Below are positions 12,415 through 22,421 of a DNA stretch of 64,000 bases, piece by piece. The notes below the pieces were generated by a model. It worked only from the letters and a program-made list of their open reading frames with translations, ran no database searches and was not told the origin of the DNA. Made by a program: the position numbers and the translations under genes. Position 1 is the stretch's first letter. Every line of letters starts with the position of its first letter. Source of the stretch: Vibrio gazogenes. GTDB lineage: Bacteria > Pseudomonadota > Gammaproteobacteria > Enterobacterales > Vibrionaceae. The stretch lies in NCBI RefSeq assembly GCF_002196515.1, contig NZ_CP018835.1, positions 2,480,001 through 2,544,000 of the forward strand, given 5' to 3'.

Positions 12415-13677
12415 CTAAATGAAGATTTTCTCCAGCATATAATAGAAAATAACAGCCAGTAGTGCGCCGGCCGGTAAGGTCACGATCCATGAAGCAACGA
12501 TGTTACGCACTACACCAAGGTTTAATGCTGCAATACCACGGGCGAAACCAACACCGAGAACAGCACCAACTAGTGTTTGAGTGGTTGAAATCGGTAGTCC
12601 GGTTCCTGACGCCAGAACAACCGTAGAGGCTGTTGCAAGCTGTGCAGCAAAACCACGGCTTGGGGTCAGCTCTGTGATTCCGGTACCGACCGTTGCCATC
12701 ACTTTGTGTCCCAGTGTTGCAAGGCCAACAACAATGCCAAATCCGCCTAGTGGTAAAATCCACCACGCAATCTGGGTTTTCCCTGCAATCTGGCCAAGAT
12801 TTTCAACGGTAGCAACCACGGCTGACAATGGACCAATCGCATTCGCGACATCGTTGGAGCCATGGGCGAATGCCATCGCACAAGCTGTCACGACCATCAG
12901 AACACTGAAAATACTTTCTACACCAGAGAAACTGTGGTCTTCTTCTCGCTTTGAGAAGCGCTTTTGAATATATAGGTAGCCACCGACCATGACGAGCGCA
13001 GAAACAAACATAGCAGCAAGCCATGCTTCACCGGTAGTCAGATGAAGACCAACGTGTTTCAGACCTTTCTTAATCGTTACCAGTGCGATGACCATCGTGG
13101 TGATGAACATATAAACCGGAACAAAACGCTTAGCATTTTGTAGTGGATTTTCTGTATCGAATATCAGACGTTGAGCACTGACGAAAATGACATAGGCGAA
13201 GAATCCCGAGATAATCGGTGTGATAATCCAACTGCCGACAATCCCTTGAACTGAATGCCAGTCAACCGCTTCTGTTCCCAGCGTGATACAGGCAAAACCA
13301 ATTATCGCCCCGATAATCGAGTGGGTTGTTGACACCGGCCATCCCATATAAGAAGCCAGCAGTAACCATGTACCTGCAGCCAGAAGAGATGACATCATGC
13401 CATAGACAAGAATTTCAGGTTGTGCGACAAAGAGATTGGTCTCGATGACGCCTTTACGAATTGTATCTGTTACTTCTCCACCGGCAAGATAGGCGCCGGC
13501 GAACTCAAAAACCATCGCAATAAAGATAGCTTGTTTTACGGTCAGTGCTTTGGAGCCAACCGATGTACCCATCGCATTTGCTACATCATTTGCACCGATG
13601 CCGATTGCCATCAAGAAACCGAAGGCTGCTGCCACAAGAATCAAGATAGATCCGTAATGTACAAGGATATCCATCAT
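12415..13677 (-). CDS. pitA: Inorganic phosphate transporter, PiT family
   Basis: Low-affinity, ion-coupled phosphate transporter of the inner membrane. The 420 residues are very hydrophobic with about ten membrane segments. Both copies of the PiT signature are present: GANDVANAMGTSVGS near residue 28 and GSNDVANAIGPLSAV in the C-terminal half, the inverted-repeat topology of the family. It lies just downstream of the DUF47 gene on the same strand, the standard pairing in which the DUF47 protein accompanies PitA. The gap of 127 bases between them may carry a second promoter. Confidence 0.92.
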   Translation of the reverse strand: MMDILVHYGSILILVAAAFGFLMAIGIGANDVANAMGTSVGSKALTVKQAIFIAMVFEFAGAYLAGGEVTDTIRKGVIETNLFVAQPEILVYGMMSSLLAAGTWLLLASYMGWPVSTTHSIIGAIIGFACITLGTEAVDWHSVQGIVGSWIITPIISGFFAYVIFVSAQRLIFDTENPLQNAKRFVPVYMFITTMVIALVTIKKGLKHVGLHLTTGEAWLAAMFVSALVMVGGYLYIQKRFSKREEDHSFSGVESIFSVLMVVTACAMAFAHGSNDVANAIGPLSAVVATVENLGQIAGKTQIAWWILPLGGFGIVVGLATLGHKVMATVGTGITELTPSRGFAAQLATASTVVLASGTGLPISTTQTLVGAVLGVGFARGIAALNLGVVRNIVASWIVTLPAGALLAVIFYYMLEKIFI

Positions 13678-13804
13678 AATACCTAGTTGTTGATAACTAG
13701 CGGAGCACGCGCGACTTTCTACCGTGGCATGTCATTCAGCCACAATAATTAGATTCAGAGACGCAATGTGTGAGTGCCCTTAGTTATTGTGAAAATCTAT
13801 AATC

Positions 13805-14485
13805 TCAGGAACGAGAGAGCATTAGCTCTAAGCGAGCTCCCACACGTTGAGCTTGGTCAGCGATACCGCCCACCCACTCTAGAATTTTGTATAAGAACAT
13901 CATGTCAATCGGATTATATTTTGACTCGATAGCCATCAACTGCTGACGCAGGTGAATTTGCATCGTGTCGGTATCATCCTCAATGGCGTCAAGTTGGTTG
14001 ATCATCTCCGCAACCAGAGTGACTTCCCGGCCTTTAAATCCGGTTTCAAGGAGTTCATCGAGCTCACCGATGACTTTCTGGGCTTGAGTCGCCGCATCCA
14101 GACAACGTTTAACATAAGCGATGAAATCTTTTTGAAGTGGTTCTGGGATCATCAGTTCTCGACCATAAACCCGACCTGAGATATCTTTCGCAAGATTCGC
14201 AAGTTTGTCTTGTTGGGTCAGTAGTTCGAGCATATCGGTTCGATCAACAGGAAGGAATAACCCGCGCGGTAGTTTCAGGCGGATTTCACGTTTGAGTACG
14301 TCGGCTTCTTTTTCCAGATGAGAGATTTGAGCCCGAATTTCGGCTGCTTTTTCCCAATCTTTTTGGAAAGTAACTTCAAAGAAGCTGATCAAGTAAGAAC
14401 AGCATTCATTGACACAGACAACGTGTTTCTGCAAAGGCTTTATTGGGGACTTTGCAAACAACCCCATAATTGTATTCACTGGCAT
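13805..14485 (-). CDS. DUF47 / PhoU-like phosphate transport accessory protein (TIGR00153)
   Basis: Cytoplasmic helical protein of the DUF47 family, related in fold to PhoU and almost always coded next to a PiT transporter. I chose ATG 14485, giving MPVNTIMGLFAKSPIKPLQ, the conserved family start, and 226 residues; a TTG nine bases upstream is possible but less likely. The protein is a string of amphipathic helices with typical segments RGLFLPVDRTDMLELL and YNPIDMMFLYKILEWVGGIAD. The exact function is inferred from its neighbour pitA. Confidence 0.85.
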   Translation of the reverse strand: MPVNTIMGLFAKSPIKPLQKHVVCVNECCSYLISFFEVTFQKDWEKAAEIRAQISHLEKEADVLKREIRLKLPRGLFLPVDRTDMLELLTQQDKLANLAKDISGRVYGRELMIPEPLQKDFIAYVKRCLDAATQAQKVIGELDELLETGFKGREVTLVAEMINQLDAIEDDTDTMQIHLRQQLMAIESKYNPIDMMFLYKILEWVGGIADQAQRVGARLELMLSRS

Positions 14486-14686
14486 GTGACTCAATCCAAA
14501 AATATAACCTTAAAAGAACATACAACATTATGATGAAATGTTGAACATTGGCTATAAAGGCGCGCATGGTAACTCATTCGACGGTGCTTTAAAACCATTT
14601 TAGCGCATGAATGATATGTTATTTCTCACTTGCTCCTGTCCGAAATTGGCAATATCCTGTCGCTATCTGCCACGAAAGGTATTGTT

Positions 14687-16207
14687 ATGGAAACTGAGAT
14701 AGAGCTGAAGTTTTTCGTTTCTCCTGAATATTCAGATGTTTTGCGTCGTAAGATTGCCGAGACCAAAATTTTACAGCATCGTTGCCGTGAATTAGAGAAT
14801 ATATATTTTGATACGCCTGACAATTGGTTGCGTCAACATGATATCGGTCTGCGAATCCGATGTTGCGATGGTGTGTACGTGCAGACGGTGAAAACCGCTG
14901 GACGGGTTGTTGCTGGGTTACATCAGCGACCGGAATACAATGCCGAACACGATAGCAATACCCCCTCTCTTTCTCTCCACCCCCAAGATATCTGGCCCGA
15001 AGACCGCAGTGCCGAGCAACTGGAAGCAGAGCTTCTTCCTCTTTTCTCAACTGATTTTACACGTGAACAGTGGCTGGTTGGTATGCCTGACGGCAGTCAA
15101 ATTGAAGTCGCTTTCGATCAGGGGAAAGTGGTTGCCGGAGAGTTGGAAGACCCGATTTGTGAGGTTGAACTGGAACTGAAATCCGGTCAGACCGACGCGC
15201 TGTTTTCTCTGGCAAGAACGTTGAGTGATGAAGGGGGCGTTCGTCTCGGAAATTTAAGTAAGGCTGCCAGAGGTTATCGACTGGCTTTCGGATATATGGG
15301 TGATGAAACCAAGCCTTTAGCTTTGGTTGAAACAACAGCCAATGACTCGGTTGAATCTTGCTTTATCAATTCTTTGGAACATGCTTTAGAGCATTGGCAT
15401 TATCATGAACAGATTTATGTCGAAAAGGCATCGGTAGAAGCGTTGCATGAAATACGTTATGCAATTTGTTTTATTCGTCAGACGCTTGCTGTTTATAGTG
15501 ATATCGTGCCTCGGCGTGCAAGTGCGATCCTGCGTCAAGAGCTTAAATGGCTGGAGCAGGAATTGTCTTGGCTGAAGATGTCCAATTATCTCAATTATCT
15601 CTGTGAAGACAAAGGCCATATTTTGCGCAAGTTGGACGCTCGAAAGTTTTTACTGTCGGAGCTTCGGACCTTGAGGGATGACTTACCGTCAACACAAGAT
15701 ATGTTGAAATTATTTTATTGCTCTCGTTATGTCGGTTTGATTCTTGACTTGAGTCGTTGGATTTTGACCAAAGGGTGGCAGCCTTTTCTCAATGATAAAT
15801 CCCGAGTCATGATGGCAGAATCGATTGAGCCGTTTTCAGCCGAGCAACTGGAGCGAACCTGGAATGAGTTGTTAGCCGCGTTTCCTGCGGATAAGTCGTT
15901 TTCCAAACAGGATTATTTGATTCAGCAGTATTGCCTGATGAGAAATTTATATACCGGTATTGGATTTGCCAGTCTTTATAATGAAAGTGAACGCCAGTCG
16001 TTTCGATTGCCATGGGCTGACTTATTGCAAGGGATTGATGATCTTTTAACGCTTGAACCATTAGAGCAGCAGGTTGACAAGCTTGAAGGCGAGCAGCAAG
16101 AGCAATTAAAACGCTGGTTGATTCGTCAGGAAAACTCGATCCTGCATGCCATGGAGCAAACCAGAAACATCAGTATGGCCGTGACACCTTATTGGAAACA
16201 TGTATAA
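14687..16207 (+). CDS. ygiF: CYTH-CHAD inorganic triphosphatase (YgiF-like)
   Basis: An N-terminal CYTH domain opens with METEIELKFF, the ExExK signature of triphosphate tunnel enzymes; a C-terminal CHAD domain is rich in conserved His and Arg (ASVEALHEIRYAICFIRQ) and is thought to bind polyphosphate. The E. coli homologue YgiF hydrolyses inorganic triphosphate and also lies just before glnE and hldE. I used ATG 14687, preceded by AAAGGT, rather than the first in-frame start at 14630. The 506 residues exceed E. coli YgiF (433); the extra length is in the CHAD part. Confidence 0.85.
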   Translation: METEIELKFFVSPEYSDVLRRKIAETKILQHRCRELENIYFDTPDNWLRQHDIGLRIRCCDGVYVQTVKTAGRVVAGLHQRPEYNAEHDSNTPSLSLHPQDIWPEDRSAEQLEAELLPLFSTDFTREQWLVGMPDGSQIEVAFDQGKVVAGELEDPICEVELELKSGQTDALFSLARTLSDEGGVRLGNLSKAARGYRLAFGYMGDETKPLALVETTANDSVESCFINSLEHALEHWHYHEQIYVEKASVEALHEIRYAICFIRQTLAVYSDIVPRRASAILRQELKWLEQELSWLKMSNYLNYLCEDKGHILRKLDARKFLLSELRTLRDDLPSTQDMLKLFYCSRYVGLILDLSRWILTKGWQPFLNDKSRVMMAESIEPFSAEQLERTWNELLAAFPADKSFSKQDYLIQQYCLMRNLYTGIGFASLYNESERQSFRLPWADLLQGIDDLLTLEPLEQQVDKLEGEQQEQLKRWLIRQENSILHAMEQTRNISMAVTPYWKHV

Positions 16208-16536
16208 CCTGAGAAAACCGCATCGCTGCGTCGGGATGGTGCAGTCGATGATCCCCGCCGCTTGTCTTTTTTCATATTTAACATGAAGAAAAGACTATAG
16301 AACAGCTCCGATGAGTCGATATAATTGTCATCGTTTGAGTTCCAAATCAATTTGTCAGTGTGGATAGCCTTGAAAAAATGAGGGTATCTACGCTGTTGTT
16401 GATGGCCTTCATAATGTTTGAAGATGAATTTTGGTATGCTCTTTTTTATTGCAACTATAAAAATAATACATAGTGATTTAGCGAGAATGATTGAATTAGG
16501 AAAATTAGGGAAATTAGGACTTAGTGGAGACGGATC
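16208..16536. other. Intergenic region before the chemoreceptor gene
   Basis: 329 bases between the triphosphatase gene and the chemoreceptor gene. It is AT-rich after 16300. A cluster of short reiterations of ATTAGG/ATTAGGG is seen at about 16493-16521, ending right at the ribosome site GGAGACGGATC. No clear terminator or operator was found. Confidence 0.5.
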
Positions 16537-17793
16537 ATGACAAAACTGGCCTTTAAGCCTTGGGAACGGGTAATTACGGATATTCGTCTTGTTCCCAAGA
16601 TGGTGATGCTGATGGTATTCAGTACAATATTGATAGTTGCAAAACAACTCTGGGATGCCAGTGTATTTTACTCGGCTCTTTTAGACGCCACACACAATGT
16701 TGAGGTCGCACAACAGAACTATGAAGCCTATATCACGCAAGTTGTTTGGCAAACGTTACTGTTAATTGTTGTATTCATCGTGCTGTTACTGTTTGCAGCG
16801 AGAGTGATGTTAAGACAAACGCAGTTTATCAGCGATGCAATTAAAACCATGGCAAACCGAGATTTATCTGAGCCAGTTGAGATGGAATGTAAAGATGAAT
16901 ACGGTGATGTCGCCAGAGAACTTGAGAAAACGCGCCGTCAGTTGCAAGACATGATTAAACTGCAAATCACCAGCTCTCAGGAATTATCGGGGCTGACAGA
17001 AGTGATGACCATTAGTATGTCCGAGACCAAAGACTCGGCACAAGAAGAGTTCAATGAAATTGATCAATTAGCGACAGCAATGAGTGAGATGTCGTCTACG
17101 GTTCATACGGTTGCTGATCATGCGCAAAGTGCCTCATCATTGACTGAACAGGCCTCTTCTCGTGCTAAAACGGGGCAGGAGTTTGTTCAAGGAACAGTCT
17201 TGAAAATGCGCGATCTTTCCTCTGATATTTCTGAATCTGCACAAGCCGTTAATCAGGTTGAGGAACGAGTTGTCGCCATCGGTAGTGTTGTTGGTACGAT
17301 CCAAAGTATTTCCGAACAGACTAATTTGTTAGCACTGAATGCTGCGATTGAAGCCGCGCGTGCCGGTGAAGCTGGCCGGGGGTTTGCCGTCGTTGCTGAC
17401 GAAGTTCGTAACCTTGCTCAGAGAACTCAGCAGGCAACGGTTGAGATTCAGGAGATGATTTCTCAGTTGCAAAGCAGTGCAAATTCAGCTGTAGAACTGA
17501 TGGAAAAGAGTGTTGTTGAAGCGGCTGACGGTGTGGAATTGGTCGCGAATGCGGGCAATGAACTGGACGGTATTGTTGAACAAATTCAACAAATCAATGA
17601 TATGAATTTCCAAATCGCCAGTGCTGCCGGTCAACAGAGTGGTGTTGCCGAGGAAATGAATCAGAATCTGACCAATGTCCGTGAGTTGGTTGAAGCTTCA
17701 GTTTCTGTGGTCGGTGAGTTGCTGGAAACTTCTGAAATTATGCAGAACAATGCTGGGGAACTGGATCAGAAGATAACGTCATTCAAAGTCTGA
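16537..17793 (+). CDS. Methyl-accepting chemotaxis protein with minimal periplasmic domain
   Basis: Chemoreceptor-type signalling protein of 418 residues. Two membrane segments (about 22-38 and 68-88) enclose only some 30 periplasmic residues, so no classical ligand-binding domain is present. A HAMP-like region follows (RQTQFISDAIKTMANRDLSEPV), then a long coiled coil with the conserved hairpin tip AAIEAARAGEAGRGFAVVADEVRNL cut here as separate motifs AAIEAARAGEAGRGF and VVADEVRNLAQRTQ. The C-terminus (ITSFKV) lacks an NWETF-type pentapeptide for CheR tethering. It interrupts the YgiF-GlnE-HldE gene order seen in E. coli. Its stimulus cannot be predicted. Confidence 0.88.
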   Translation: MTKLAFKPWERVITDIRLVPKMVMLMVFSTILIVAKQLWDASVFYSALLDATHNVEVAQQNYEAYITQVVWQTLLLIVVFIVLLLFAARVMLRQTQFISDAIKTMANRDLSEPVEMECKDEYGDVARELEKTRRQLQDMIKLQITSSQELSGLTEVMTISMSETKDSAQEEFNEIDQLATAMSEMSSTVHTVADHAQSASSLTEQASSRAKTGQEFVQGTVLKMRDLSSDISESAQAVNQVEERVVAIGSVVGTIQSISEQTNLLALNAAIEAARAGEAGRGFAVVADEVRNLAQRTQQATVEIQEMISQLQSSANSAVELMEKSVVEAADGVELVANAGNELDGIVEQIQQINDMNFQIASAAGQQSGVAEEMNQNLTNVRELVEASVSVVGELLETSEIMQNNAGELDQKITSFKV

Positions 17794-17810
17794 TCTTGTT
17801 TTGAAATGGT

Positions 17811-17887
17811 AAGCGCTCACTGAGAGGCTGTTGAACTGTCGTGGTTGAATCACGTTAGCACAATCTCTTCAAGTGGGCGTTTTTTTT
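17811..17887 (+). terminator. Possible structured terminator after the chemoreceptor gene
   Basis: AAGCGCTCAC (17811-17820) can pair with GTGGGCGTTT (17873-17882) allowing two G-U pairs, enclosing about 50 bases with a small inner hairpin (CGTG/CACG), and a T-run follows to 17887. The long loop makes this less certain. Confidence 0.45.
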
Positions 17888-17957
17888 GCCATCATATTTT
17901 CAAGTGGGCTGTTTTTAATCATCCGTTTTGTGGGGCACCAATCCTAAGAGGCTGCGA

Positions 17958-20804
17958 ATGCAATTACCATCTGAACTTCAAGCGCTATCCGATTTTAACT
18001 ATCAGCAATTGACGGAAAAACATCCGGTGATCTTATCTTGGTCCTTGCCTTTGACCGAACAACTGAAATATGTGTTGGGATTGAGTGATTTCCTTCATGA
18101 AGCGTTAATGCGTGACGCGCAATTGTGTGAAATTTTTCCGACCATGATCGAGAGTCTATCCCGGGCTGATAGTTATCGGCAGCAGTTACAGCAGCAGTTG
18201 GTCTCAGAGCCGGATGAAGCTGCGGGAGAACAGATTCTTCGTGCGCTGAGGAATCGGGAAATGTTTTACATTGCCTGGCGCGATTTTCTGGCGGACTGGT
18301 CACTTGAAGAGAGTTTGCACCATCTCTCTGAATTGGCGGAAGCATTGATCTTTGAAACATATCAATGGCAGTACGCACTTTGCTGCAAGCTTTGGGGAAC
18401 GCCGGTTAATCAAGCGGGAGAGACGCAGCCCATGTTAATTATCGGTATGGGGAAACTGGGTGGTGGTGAACTGAATTTTTCCTCCGATATCGATTTGATT
18501 TTTGCCTACCCGGATAACGGTGAAACGCAAGGGGTGCGAAAAAGCATTGCGAATGCCCAATTCTTTACGCGGCTGGGGCAAAGAATCATCAAAAGTCTTG
18601 ATCAACAAACAGCCGACGGTTTTTGTTATCGCGTTGATATGCGGCTCAGACCTTTTGGGGATAGTGGCCCGTTGGTGATGAGTTTTGCAGCATTAGAAGA
18701 TTATTATCAGGAACAGGGAAGAGATTGGGAACGCTATGCGATGGTGAAAGCACGCGTGATGGGGCGCGAAATGTATGCATGCTATCAGGAGCTGAGACAG
18801 ATGCTGCGTCCTTTCGTGTTTCGCCGTTACATTGATTTCAGTGCGATTCAATCGCTGCGCCGGATGAAGTCGATGATTCAAAGTGAAGTTCGTCGGCGGG
18901 GATTGGTGAATAATATAAAACTTGGTGCGGGCGGTATTCGGGAAATCGAATTCATTGTCCAATCATTTCAATTGATCCGGGGAGGACGTGAACCGGGGCT
19001 ACGAAAACGTGGTTTATTAGAAACACTGGACGCGATTCTGACGTTAGGGCTGCTCGGTGAGCGCGAAGTGACTTCGCTGCAACAAGCATATTTATTTTTA
19101 AGACGCATAGAAAATCTACTTCAAGCCTTGGCGGATAAGCAGACGCAAACCTTGCCTGATGATTCATCTTCCCAGCAGCGCCTCGTGACGGCTTTAGGGA
19201 TAGAGAGTTGGGAGAAGCTCCTTCAGGATATTCAGGCGCATATGCACCGTGTACATCAAATTTTCAGAGATTTGATCGGTGATGAAGATGATAGTGAAGA
19301 AACGCCGGTTGAGCCGGTGTATCAAGAGCTTTGGGATATGGCGAATAAACCGGAAGTTGTCGCCGATATTCTCGACAAAGATCTCGCCTTAACGGCTGAA
19401 AGTAAGGTGGCGGATGTACTGCTGCAATTTAAGACTGAGTTGGCTAAAAAAACGTTGGGGCCTCGTGGCCGGGAAGTGATGAATCATTTAATGCCAAAAG
19501 TGTTTCAGGCTATTTTCCGTCACCCTGACGCTCAGTTTGGTTTCCCCCGGGTTTTGTATCTGTTACAAAGAATTGCTACCCGAACCACCTATCTGGAATT
19601 GCTCGATGAGCATCCCGCTGCACTGATGCAGTTAACCCGCTTATGTACTGCGAGTCCGATGATTTCTGAACAGTTGGCTCGTTATCCCATTTTGCTCGAC
19701 GAATTACTCGATCCGCATCAGCTTTATCATCCGATTCCACTGGATCAATATCGCGTGGAACTGCGAGATTTTCTGGCTCGCATTCCTCAGGATGATATGG
19801 AGCAGCAAATGGAAGGGCTGCGTCAGTTTAAGCAGATTTGTCTGCTGCGCATTGCCGCAGCTGATATCGCGGACGTCATGCCAGTGATGAAAGTGAGTGA
19901 CCACCTTACTTATTTGGCGGAAGCGATTGTTGAAGCCGTTGTTCATCAGGCATGGGAACAATTAAAAGAGAAATATGGTGAGCCGACGCATCTGAATCAG
20001 CGTGATGGCAAAGGGTTTGCAGTCATTGGGTATGGTAAAGTCGGGGGATGGGAACTGGGTTACAATTCCGACTTGGATTTGGTTTTTCTCCATGACTGTC
20101 CGGCCAATATTAATACTGATGGCCACAAAGAAATTGATGGTCGCCAGTTCTATTTACGTCTGGCACAACGCATCATTCATATTTTCTCGGTGCGAACCGC
20201 TTCCGGTATTTTATATGAGGTTGATATGCGCCTCAGACCCTCTGGTGCTTCGGGGTTATTAGTGGCACCGGTTAGTGCTTTTGCCGAATATCAGCATCAG
20301 GAAGCGTGGACATGGGAGCATCAGGCCCTTGTGCGAGCGCGCATGATTTATGGCGATGAACCACTGTCGGAGGCCTTTGTGCAAACGCGTCATCAGGTAT
20401 TGAGTCTTGCCAGAGATGAAGCCGTGCTGAAACGAGAAGTGGTTGAGATGCGAGAGAAAATGCGTCAGCACCTTGCAGAGAAAAAAGCGGGCCGTTTTAT
20501 GCTTAAGCAGGACCGAGGCGGTATCACAGATATTGAATTTTTAGCGCAGTATTTAGTGCTTTGCTATAGCCGCCAGCATCCCGAGCTGACGCGGTGGTCG
20601 GATAATGTCAGAATTTTCGAGTCATTAATGATGACCGGAATGATGTCATCGGAACAGATGCAAGCACTCACAGAAGCTTATACCACCATGAGAGATCAGA
20701 TTCATCATCGTAATTTGCTGAATCTTGAGGCGGATGTCAGTCAGGATAAACTCTCGACAGAACGTGAAGTGGTGATTCAAGCTTGGCAACAGTGGCTGGG
20801 ATAA
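17958..20804 (+). CDS. glnE: Bifunctional glutamine synthetase adenylyltransferase/adenylyl-removing enzyme
   Basis: Controls glutamine synthetase by adding or removing AMP in response to the PII protein and glutamine. Two nucleotidyltransferase domains are visible: [18 protein letters not shown] near residue 162 (adenylyl-removing half) and [18 protein letters not shown] near residue 690 (adenylylating half), with PII-response linkers between. I chose ATG 17958, which has AGAGG upstream and gives 948 residues (E. coli 946); a TTG at 17928 also keeps the frame open. Followed by hldE 77 bases later, the conserved order. Confidence 0.95.
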   Translation: MQLPSELQALSDFNYQQLTEKHPVILSWSLPLTEQLKYVLGLSDFLHEALMRDAQLCEIFPTMIESLSRADSYRQQLQQQLVSEPDEAAGEQILRALRNREMFYIAWRDFLADWSLEESLHHLSELAEALIFETYQWQYALCCKLWGTPVNQAGETQPMLIIGMGKLGGGELNFSSDIDLIFAYPDNGETQGVRKSIANAQFFTRLGQRIIKSLDQQTADGFCYRVDMRLRPFGDSGPLVMSFAALEDYYQEQGRDWERYAMVKARVMGREMYACYQELRQMLRPFVFRRYIDFSAIQSLRRMKSMIQSEVRRRGLVNNIKLGAGGIREIEFIVQSFQLIRGGREPGLRKRGLLETLDAILTLGLLGEREVTSLQQAYLFLRRIENLLQALADKQTQTLPDDSSSQQRLVTALGIESWEKLLQDIQAHMHRVHQIFRDLIGDEDDSEETPVEPVYQELWDMANKPEVVADILDKDLALTAESKVADVLLQFKTELAKKTLGPRGREVMNHLMPKVFQAIFRHPDAQFGFPRVLYLLQRIATRTTYLELLDEHPAALMQLTRLCTASPMISEQLARYPILLDELLDPHQLYHPIPLDQYRVELRDFLARIPQDDMEQQMEGLRQFKQICLLRIAAADIADVMPVMKVSDHLTYLAEAIVEAVVHQAWEQLKEKYGEPTHLNQRDGKGFAVIGYGKVGGWELGYNSDLDLVFLHDCPANINTDGHKEIDGRQFYLRLAQRIIHIFSVRTASGILYEVDMRLRPSGASGLLVAPVSAFAEYQHQEAWTWEHQALVRARMIYGDEPLSEAFVQTRHQVLSLARDEAVLKREVVEMREKMRQHLAEKKAGRFMLKQDRGGITDIEFLAQYLVLCYSRQHPELTRWSDNVRIFESLMMTGMMSSEQMQALTEAYTTMRDQIHHRNLLNLEADVSQDKLSTEREVVIQAWQQWLG

Positions 20805-20881
20805 TATCTCGGAGCGTGGTTATTCAGCCTGTGATTGGGCTGTGATAAACTCTGAACAAATCGAAAAACTGGAGATTTCTA

Positions 20882-22312
20882 ATGAAGCCAATTCTACCTG
20901 ACTATAACCAAGCAGGTGTTTTAATTGTTGGTGATGTGATGTTGGACCGCTATTGGTATGGTCCGACCGGGCGAATTTCACCGGAGGCCCCGGTGCCAGT
21001 TGTGAAAGTCGAACACAATGAGGAACGCCCGGGCGGGGCTGCAAACGTTGCGATGAATATTGCATCGCTTGGTGGGCAGGCACATATCGTTGGATTAACC
21101 GGCCAAGACGAGCCTGCCGCAGTTTTGGAAGAAAAGCTGACTTCATTAAATGTTCATTGCCACTTTGTGGCTTTACCGTCTTACCCGACGATCACTAAGT
21201 TACGTGTCTTAAGTCGTGGTCAGCAGTTAATCCGCCTTGATTTTGAAGATAAATTCGAGAATACCGACCCCGAGCTGGTGCTGTCACAGATGGAAAGTTC
21301 TCTCCCTCAGGTGCGTTCTGTTATCCTCTCTGATTACGCCAAAGGTGCGCTGGAGCATGTACAGCAGTTTATCCAGAAAGCGAAACAGTTCGGTGTACCT
21401 GTCTTTATTGATCCGAAAGGCGCAGATTTCGAACGCTATCGTGGCGCGACACTATTAACCCCGAATATGGCTGAGTTTGAAATGGTTGTCGGTAAGGTTC
21501 ATTCAGAAGATGAGCTGGTTGCCAAAGGGTTTGCACTGATAGACCAATACGAACTCGACGCATTGTTAGTGACGCGCAGTGAGCATGGGATGACCTTGTT
21601 GCGTCGTGGTTATGAACCGTTTCATTTACCGACACTGGCGAAGGAAGTTTATGATGTGACGGGGGCTGGAGATACGGTGATTTCTGTTCTCGCAGCTTCG
21701 GTTGCTGCTGGCAAACCGTTGGATGAAGCGTGTGCGCTGGCAAATGCGGCAGCCGGGATCGTTGTGGGTAAAGTCGGGACATCAACCGTATCGACGATTG
21801 AACTGGCAGAAGCGATTCATGGGAGTCAGGACACTGATTTCGGGGTTGTGAATGAGAAAACACTGATTGAAGCGGTTAAAAAAGCGCAGGCCCGTGGTGA
21901 GAAAGTCGTGATGACCAATGGTTGTTTCGATATTCTTCATGCCGGCCACGTTTCTTATCTCAATCATGCGGCACAGTTGGGAGATCGTCTGATTGTTGCA
22001 GTGAATACCGATGAGTCGGTGAAGCGACTGAAGGGGCCGGGTCGTCCGGTCAATCCGACAGATCGTCGCATGGCCGTTCTGGCTGGGTTAGGTGCCGTCG
22101 ATTGGGTTGTCCCATTCAGCGAAGATACACCACAACGTTTGATTGCGACTGTATTACCTGATCTACTGGTCAAAGGTGGCGATTATCGTCCAGAAGAGAT
22201 TGCCGGTGGTCAGGAAGTCATTGACGCGGGTGGTGAAGTGCGAGTACTGAACTTTGAAGACGGCTGCTCGACCTCTGAAATTATTGAAGCCATTAAAGGT
22301 GGCCGTGGTTAA
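20882..22312 (+). CDS. hldE: Bifunctional heptose-7-phosphate kinase / heptose-1-phosphate adenylyltransferase
   Basis: Two steps of ADP-heptose synthesis for the lipopolysaccharide inner core. The N-terminal half is a PfkB-type kinase: [17 protein letters not shown] and the catalytic [13 protein letters not shown]. The C-terminal half is a cytidylyltransferase-like domain with [16 protein letters not shown] near residue 344. The 476 residues equal the normal bifunctional protein. A GGAG ribosome site precedes the ATG. It ends at a strong terminator shared with the convergent tolC. Confidence 0.96.
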   Translation: MKPILPDYNQAGVLIVGDVMLDRYWYGPTGRISPEAPVPVVKVEHNEERPGGAANVAMNIASLGGQAHIVGLTGQDEPAAVLEEKLTSLNVHCHFVALPSYPTITKLRVLSRGQQLIRLDFEDKFENTDPELVLSQMESSLPQVRSVILSDYAKGALEHVQQFIQKAKQFGVPVFIDPKGADFERYRGATLLTPNMAEFEMVVGKVHSEDELVAKGFALIDQYELDALLVTRSEHGMTLLRRGYEPFHLPTLAKEVYDVTGAGDTVISVLAASVAAGKPLDEACALANAAAGIVVGKVGTSTVSTIELAEAIHGSQDTDFGVVNEKTLIEAVKKAQARGEKVVMTNGCFDILHAGHVSYLNHAAQLGDRLIVAVNTDESVKRLKGPGRPVNPTDRRMAVLAGLGAVDWVVPFSEDTPQRLIATVLPDLLVKGGDYRPEEIAGGQEVIDAGGEVRVLNFEDGCSTSEIIEAIKGGRG

Positions 22313-22342
22313 AAGCCCCCTATAAATGACAGCATTCAAATA

Positions 22343-22370
22343 AAAAAGCCAGCGTTCACGCTGGCTTTTT
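22343..22370 (+). terminator. Bidirectional terminator between hldE and tolC
   Basis: Twelve-base perfect stem AAAAAGCCAGCG (22343-22354) / CGCTGGCTTTTT (22359-22370) with a TTCA loop. It lies between convergent genes and has A and T runs on both sides. Confidence 0.88.
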
Positions 22371-22421
22371 GGTCAATATCACAGGCTGTTTGATGTGCCT
22401 TGAATGATTTCAGACCAGTAT

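Noticed and set aside
16189..16647. 152-codon minus-strand frame over the start of the chemoreceptor gene
   Set aside because: Contains SPNFPNFPN from the ATTAGG reiterations, covers the true start of the chemoreceptor gene and has no ribosome site.
21405..21863. 152-codon frame antisense to hldE
   Set aside because: Shadow of the kinase domain of hldE; no independent signals.
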